A DNA stretch of 10,797 nt from Acidobacteriaceae bacterium. Its GTDB lineage: Bacteria; Acidobacteriota; Terriglobia; Terriglobales; Acidobacteriaceae. Below, one piece after another: positions 7,450 to 10,797 of this stretch. The position numbers and the translations under genes are program-made. Location of the stretch: positions 1-10,797 of the forward strand of contig PMSZ01000313.1 of NCBI GenBank assembly GCA_003168235.1, read 5' to 3'. The first letter of the stretch is position 1. Each line of letters opens with the position of its first letter. Under the pieces are notes generated by a model. It saw nothing but the letters and a program-made list of their open reading frames with translations, made no database searches and was not told where the DNA came from.

Positions 7450-10400
7450 ATGGCGAAGATTTCCGAATGGGTTGGATATCGGGCGATGATCGTTGGCTGC
7501 GGTTCAATTGGCCGGCGCCACGCCAGAAATCTCAAGGGACTGGGGTTACGGCAAATCGGTTTTTGCGACAGCAGTCCCGACGCTCTGAAATATTGCCGCG
7601 AAGAACTGCAAGGAGAAACCTTCAGCGACTACGGCGAGGCGCTCGAGATATTCAAGCCGGAAATTGTGCTGATCTGTACGCCTCCGGTCTGTCACGTGGA
7701 GCAAGCGCTAGCCGCGCTGCAGGCACGCGCGCACGTTTTTATTGAAAAGCCTCTTTCCCATGAATCCAGCGGCATTGAGGCGCTGATTGCCGAGGCGCGG
7801 CACCGTGATCGGATCGTTCAGATCGGTTACAACATGCGTTTCCATCCCGGCCTGCAAATCCTCAAAGAGCTGATCGATTCGGGGAAAATCGGGCGCGTGC
7901 TCTGGCTCAATGTGGAGGCGGGGCAATATCTTCCCGACTGGCGTCCCTGGCAACACTATCGAGAGAGTTACAGCGCCCGTCAGGAACTCGGCGGAGGCAT
8001 CATTCTCGACGGATCGCATGAACTGGATTACATCTGCTGGCTGCTGGGACGGCCCACGGAGGTGACGTGCCGGGCCGAACACCTCAGCAGCCTGGATGTG
8101 GACGTGGAAGATTCGGCATGGATCTACCTGACTTTTCCTGAACGGCGGCGCGCGGAACTGCATTTGGATTTTGTGCAGCGCACCTACACGCGCACCTGCA
8201 AAGTTGTGGGTGAAGCAGGGACGGCGCTTTGGGATTTCAGTGTTCCGGAAGTGCGCTGGTTTTCCACCGAGGCCGGCAGTTGGAGTGTTATTCCGTATAT
8301 GTTCGAACCTGACGACATGTACGTCGCGGAGATGGTCCACTTTCTCGACTCGCTCGGAAGCAGGACCGGGCCGATGGTTGACCTCGAGCAAGGCCGCGAT
8401 GTTATCCGCGTGGTGGAAGCGGCCAAGAAGTCGTCGGAAGAGGGAAGGCCGCAGAAGTTGGATTGGACCAGCGAACCGAGTGAAGGGCCGATAGTCGCCG
8501 TCATCCAGGCCCGCATGGGGTCGAACCGGTTGCCGGGCAAGAGTCTGGCGGAGATCGAGAAACGGCCGATGTTGTGGCATGTGATCCAGCGTGTGAAACG
8601 CGCCACCCTGGTCGATCGCGTGGTGGTGGCCACTTCCACCTCTCCAGCCGACGATGCCATTGAGCAGATGTGCCGAGAAGAAGGCGTGCCCTGCTATCGG
8701 GGAAGCGAGAACGACGTGCTGGACCGTTTCTACTCCGCGGCGCGCGCGGAAAAAGCGTCGCAGGTGGTGCGCATTACCGCCGATTGCCCGTTGATCGATC
8801 CGCAGGTGATTGATCGCGTGGTGCGCCGCTTTCAGCGTGGCGATCTCGATTATGCGTCCAACGCCATGGTGCGTAGCTATCCGGACGGACTGGATACGGA
8901 AATCTTTTCGTTCTCCGCGCTGGAACGGGCGTGGCACGAGGCGGGGAAGAGTTCCGAACGCGAGCACGTGACTCCTTACTTGCGTTCGGACAAGTTTCGC
9001 ACTGCCAATGTGGAGAACGGCCGGACCTCCTTGTATCAGCATTACCGCTGGACAGTGGACGAAGCGGAGGATCTGGAATTCATCCGCGCTGTGTACAAGG
9101 CCTTTCGCGGCAAAGAGAGTTTCGGGATGAAAGACGTTTTAGATTTGATAGAGAAGACTCCGGGGTTGGAAAAGATGAACTCGGAGATTGTTTCCAACCG
9201 CGGGTACTACAAAAGCCTGTTCGAGGAGGCGCGTGCGGTCGCGGCTCCGCTGCGGCCGCTGGAAAAGTCGAAGGCTTGGCTGGAGCGGGCCGCGAAGGTG
9301 ATTCCTGGCGCTTCGCAGACCTTCAGCAAAGGAGCTGACCAGCACGTCCGTGGTGTGGCGCCGGTATTTCTGGCCAAGGGCAACGGTTGCCGCGTTTGGG
9401 ATGTGGACGGGAATGAATACATCGACTACATCCAGGGTCTTTTGCCGAACATTCTTGGCTACGCGCACGAAGAGGTGAACGCGGCAGTGGCGGAGCAGTT
9501 GGGACAAGGGCACAGTTTTTCGTTGCCGCATCCCCTGGAAGTCGAACTGGCCGAGCGCCTGACGCGGCTGATTCCGTGCGCCGAAAAAGTTCGCTTCGGC
9601 AAGAATGGATCGGACGCAACTTCGGGTGCGGTAAGAGCAGCCCGTGCCTTTACTGGCCGCGAGCGCATCGCATGCTGTGGGTATCACGGCTGGCAGGACT
9701 GGTATATCGGCAGCACGACGCGGAATGCCGGAGTGCCCGAGGCGGTGAGGGCACTTACCCATCCGTTCGTTTATAACGACTTGGCTTCGCTGGAAAGAGT
9801 GCTACAGAAGTACCAAGGCGACTTCGCAGCGGTGATCATGGAGCCGGTAACCTTCTGGCCTCCGGCGCATGGTTTCCTCGAAGCGGTGAAGAGTCTCGCG
9901 CAGAAGCATGGTGCCTTGCTGATCTTCGACGAAATCTGCAGCGGTTTCCACTTTGGTCTGGGCGGCGCTCAGAAGAGGTTCGGCGTTACTCCGGATATGG
10001 CTTGTTTCGGCAAAGCGATGGGCAACGGGTTCCCGATTTCGTGCGTGGTGGGAAGAGCCGAAGTCATGAAGGTGTTCGAGGATATTTTTTTCAGTTTTAC
10101 ATTTGGCGGCGAAGTCGCGTCGATGGCGGCCGCGATGAAGGTGCTCGACGTGCTGGAAACGACCGACGCGCTGGCCCGCATGGATGCGAACGGGCGCGTG
10201 CTGCAGGAAGGATTGAACGCGCTGGCAAAAGAGGCGAGATTGCAGGATCGTATCCAATGCATCGGCTATCCATTCTGGTCGCTGATTAAGTTTTTCGATG
10301 CCGACGGCAAAGACAGTTTGTTGGTGCGAAGTCTGTTCACCCAGGAATGCGTGAAACGCGGAGTGCTGCTGCTGGCAACGCATAACATGACGGCGGCGCA

Positions 10401-10539
10401 CGATCCGCTGGCGATCGAACAGACGCTGAAGGTGTACGCGGAGGTATGCAAGACGCTGGCGGTGTGGCTGAAGGGATCGCGTCTGGAACAGCATCTTGAA
10501 GGCGAGATGATTCAGCCAGTATTCAGAGTTCGCGCATAA
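7450..10539 (+). CDS. Three-module enzyme: Gfo/Idh/MocA oxidoreductase - SpsF-type cytidylyltransferase - class III aminotransferase
   Basis: One uninterrupted frame of 1029 residues, starting four bases after pseC. Module 1 (about 1-335): Rossmann motif G-C-G-S-I-G at 16-21, E-K-P at 99-101 with the expected catalytic Lys100, and G-G-G-I-I-L-D-G-S-H-E-L-D at 181-193, all Gfo/Idh/MocA hallmarks of an NAD(P)-dependent sugar oxidoreductase. Module 2 (about 346-594): Q-A-R-M-G-S-N-R-L-P-G-K at 353-364 and T-A-D-C-P-L-I-D at 443-450, which is SpsF/COG1861-like nucleotidyl (probably CMP) transfer, unlike the A-R-G-G-S-K-R opening of NeuA/PseF. Module 3 (about 605-1029): class III, glutamate-1-semialdehyde-aminomutase-like PLP fold, with N-G-S-D-A-T at 719-724, Y-H-G-W at 745-748, D-E at 827-828 and the likely PLP Lys855 in F-G-K-A-M-G-N-G. 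All three modules keep their key residues, so all may be active. Substrates are unknown. Context says nonulosonic acid synthesis; a role in haem synthesis is unlikely. A start at Met13 (7486) is possible. Confidence 0.9.
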   Translation: MAKISEWVGYRAMIVGCGSIGRRHARNLKGLGLRQIGFCDSSPDALKYCREELQGETFSDYGEALEIFKPEIVLICTPPVCHVEQALAALQARAHVFIEKPLSHESSGIEALIAEARHRDRIVQIGYNMRFHPGLQILKELIDSGKIGRVLWLNVEAGQYLPDWRPWQHYRESYSARQELGGGIILDGSHELDYICWLLGRPTEVTCRAEHLSSLDVDVEDSAWIYLTFPERRRAELHLDFVQRTYTRTCKVVGEAGTALWDFSVPEVRWFSTEAGSWSVIPYMFEPDDMYVAEMVHFLDSLGSRTGPMVDLEQGRDVIRVVEAAKKSSEEGRPQKLDWTSEPSEGPIVAVIQARMGSNRLPGKSLAEIEKRPMLWHVIQRVKRATLVDRVVVATSTSPADDAIEQMCREEGVPCYRGSENDVLDRFYSAARAEKASQVVRITADCPLIDPQVIDRVVRRFQRGDLDYASNAMVRSYPDGLDTEIFSFSALERAWHEAGKSSEREHVTPYLRSDKFRTANVENGRTSLYQHYRWTVDEAEDLEFIRAVYKAFRGKESFGMKDVLDLIEKTPGLEKMNSEIVSNRGYYKSLFEEARAVAAPLRPLEKSKAWLERAAKVIPGASQTFSKGADQHVRGVAPVFLAKGNGCRVWDVDGNEYIDYIQGLLPNILGYAHEEVNAAVAEQLGQGHSFSLPHPLEVELAERLTRLIPCAEKVRFGKNGSDATSGAVRAARAFTGRERIACCGYHGWQDWYIGSTTRNAGVPEAVRALTHPFVYNDLASLERVLQKYQGDFAAVIMEPVTFWPPAHGFLEAVKSLAQKHGALLIFDEICSGFHFGLGGAQKRFGVTPDMACFGKAMGNGFPISCVVGRAEVMKVFEDIFFSFTFGGEVASMAAAMKVLDVLETTDALARMDANGRVLQEGLNALAKEARLQDRIQCIGYPFWSLIKFFDADGKDSLLVRSLFTQECVKRGVLLLATHNMTAAHDPLAIEQTLKVYAEVCKTLAVWLKGSRLEQHLEGEMIQPVFRVRA

Positions 10540-10558
10540 GCGGATCGTGTAAAGGTGC

Positions 10559-10562
10559 GGAG
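10559..10562 (+). promoter_or_regulatory. Ribosome binding site supporting a TTG start
   Basis: GGAG lies eight bases before the TTG at 10571. An in-frame stop at 10550-10552, with no ATG or GTG between it and the conserved motif, leaves this TTG as the best start for the pseG-like gene. Confidence 0.55.
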
Positions 10563-10570
10563 AACTTAGA

Positions 10571-10797
10571 TTGGGAAAATCGGGGCACCTGATCATCTGC
10601 GCCGAGTGCGGAGTACAGATCGGAACCGGTCACGCGATGCGTTGCCTGGCGCTGGCACAGGCCTGGAAACGTGCGGGCGGCACAGTAACTTTCGTGGTGC
10701 GCGAAGGCCTGCCTGGCATCGAGGAACGTATCCGCGTCGAGGGCATCTCTCTGCAGACGCTGCCGAAGGAGTCCGAGCCGTCGCCAGAAGCTTTTGT
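10571..10797 (+). CDS. pseG: PseG-like UDP-sugar hydrolase (3' end cut by window)
   Basis: Only the first 75 residues are present. PseG is a GT-B-fold, MurG-related hydrolase that removes UDP from UDP-2,4-diacetamido-2,4,6-trideoxy-beta-L-altropyranose, giving the free sugar used by the pseudaminic acid synthase. The N-terminal signature I-G-T-G-H-A-M-R-C-L-A-L-A is clear at residues 17-29. His21 lies where the catalytic His of PseG is found, in the glycine-rich loop after the first strand. A second strand and helix follow (T-V-T-F-V-V-R). The usual R-A-D-A-S just before this motif reads C-A-E-C-G, which is a departure from most family members. The TTG start comes 31 bases after the three-module gene. 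The B. subtilis SpsG protein is a relative, and SpsF and SpsG are also neighbours there. The family assignment is firm; the exact substrate is not. Confidence 0.8.
   Translation, partial: MGKSGHLIICAECGVQIGTGHAMRCLALAQAWKRAGGTVTFVVREGLPGIEERIRVEGISLQTLPKESEPSPEAF

Noticed and set aside
7708..9042. 444-residue open frame on the minus strand
   Set aside because: It is antisense to the three-module gene, has low-complexity His/Arg-rich composition and no recognisable domain. Its length is explained by codon bias on the coding strand.
7450..10539. Possible artefactual merge of three genes by sequencing error
   Set aside because: The frame is open throughout, each linker is short and reads naturally, and no ribosome site plus start is evident at either module boundary. 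A translational fusion is the simpler reading, though only resequencing would settle it.
9802..10596. 264-residue open frame on the minus strand
   Set aside because: It is antisense to the aminotransferase module, which keeps its catalytic residues in frame. There is no family signal in the antisense product.

Overview
The window reads as a bacterial surface-polysaccharide locus. It has two transcription units that diverge from a 405-base intergenic region (4725-5129). Everything left of it is on the minus strand and everything right of it is on the plus strand. Both ends of the window cut through a gene. Base composition is moderately GC-rich and coding is tight. The gene types (BY-kinase, TPR/jelly-roll membrane protein, O-antigen-ligase-like protein, pseudaminic-acid-type enzymes) would suit an acidobacterium or a similar Gram-negative soil bacterium. 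That taxonomic guess is inference from gene content only; no rRNA or other marker is present.

Left unit (minus strand, in transcription order): a GumC/Wzc-type polysaccharide co-polymerase fused to a tyrosine autokinase (4724-2400), a single-pass membrane protein with TPR repeats and a C-terminal carbohydrate-binding-like jelly roll (2387-1101), and an O-antigen ligase/polymerase-family membrane protein (1104-1, cut at the window edge). The last one starts with GTG and overlaps its upstream neighbour by four bases. These genes would control chain length, assembly, and polymerisation or ligation of an exported glycan.

Right unit (plus strand): pseB (UDP-GlcNAc 4,6-dehydratase/5-epimerase), pseC (PLP aminotransferase), a 1029-residue three-module enzyme, and the beginning of a pseG-like UDP-sugar hydrolase (TTG start, cut at the right edge). 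The three modules are a Gfo/Idh/MocA oxidoreductase, an SpsF-type cytidylyltransferase and a class III (glutamate-1-semialdehyde-like) aminotransferase. Together they indicate synthesis of a CMP-activated pseudaminic-acid-like nonulosonic acid. The N-acetyltransferase (PseH) and condensing synthase (PseI/NeuB) of that pathway are not in the window and would be expected downstream.

The most unusual element is the three-module protein. It places an oxidation module, a nucleotide-activation module and an amination module in one polypeptide, inside a nonulosonic-acid operon. A reasonable but unproven reading is that it makes an extra amino-modified, CMP-activated sugar or tailors the pseudaminic acid. 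No RNA genes, insertion sequences, CRISPR arrays or clear terminators were seen.
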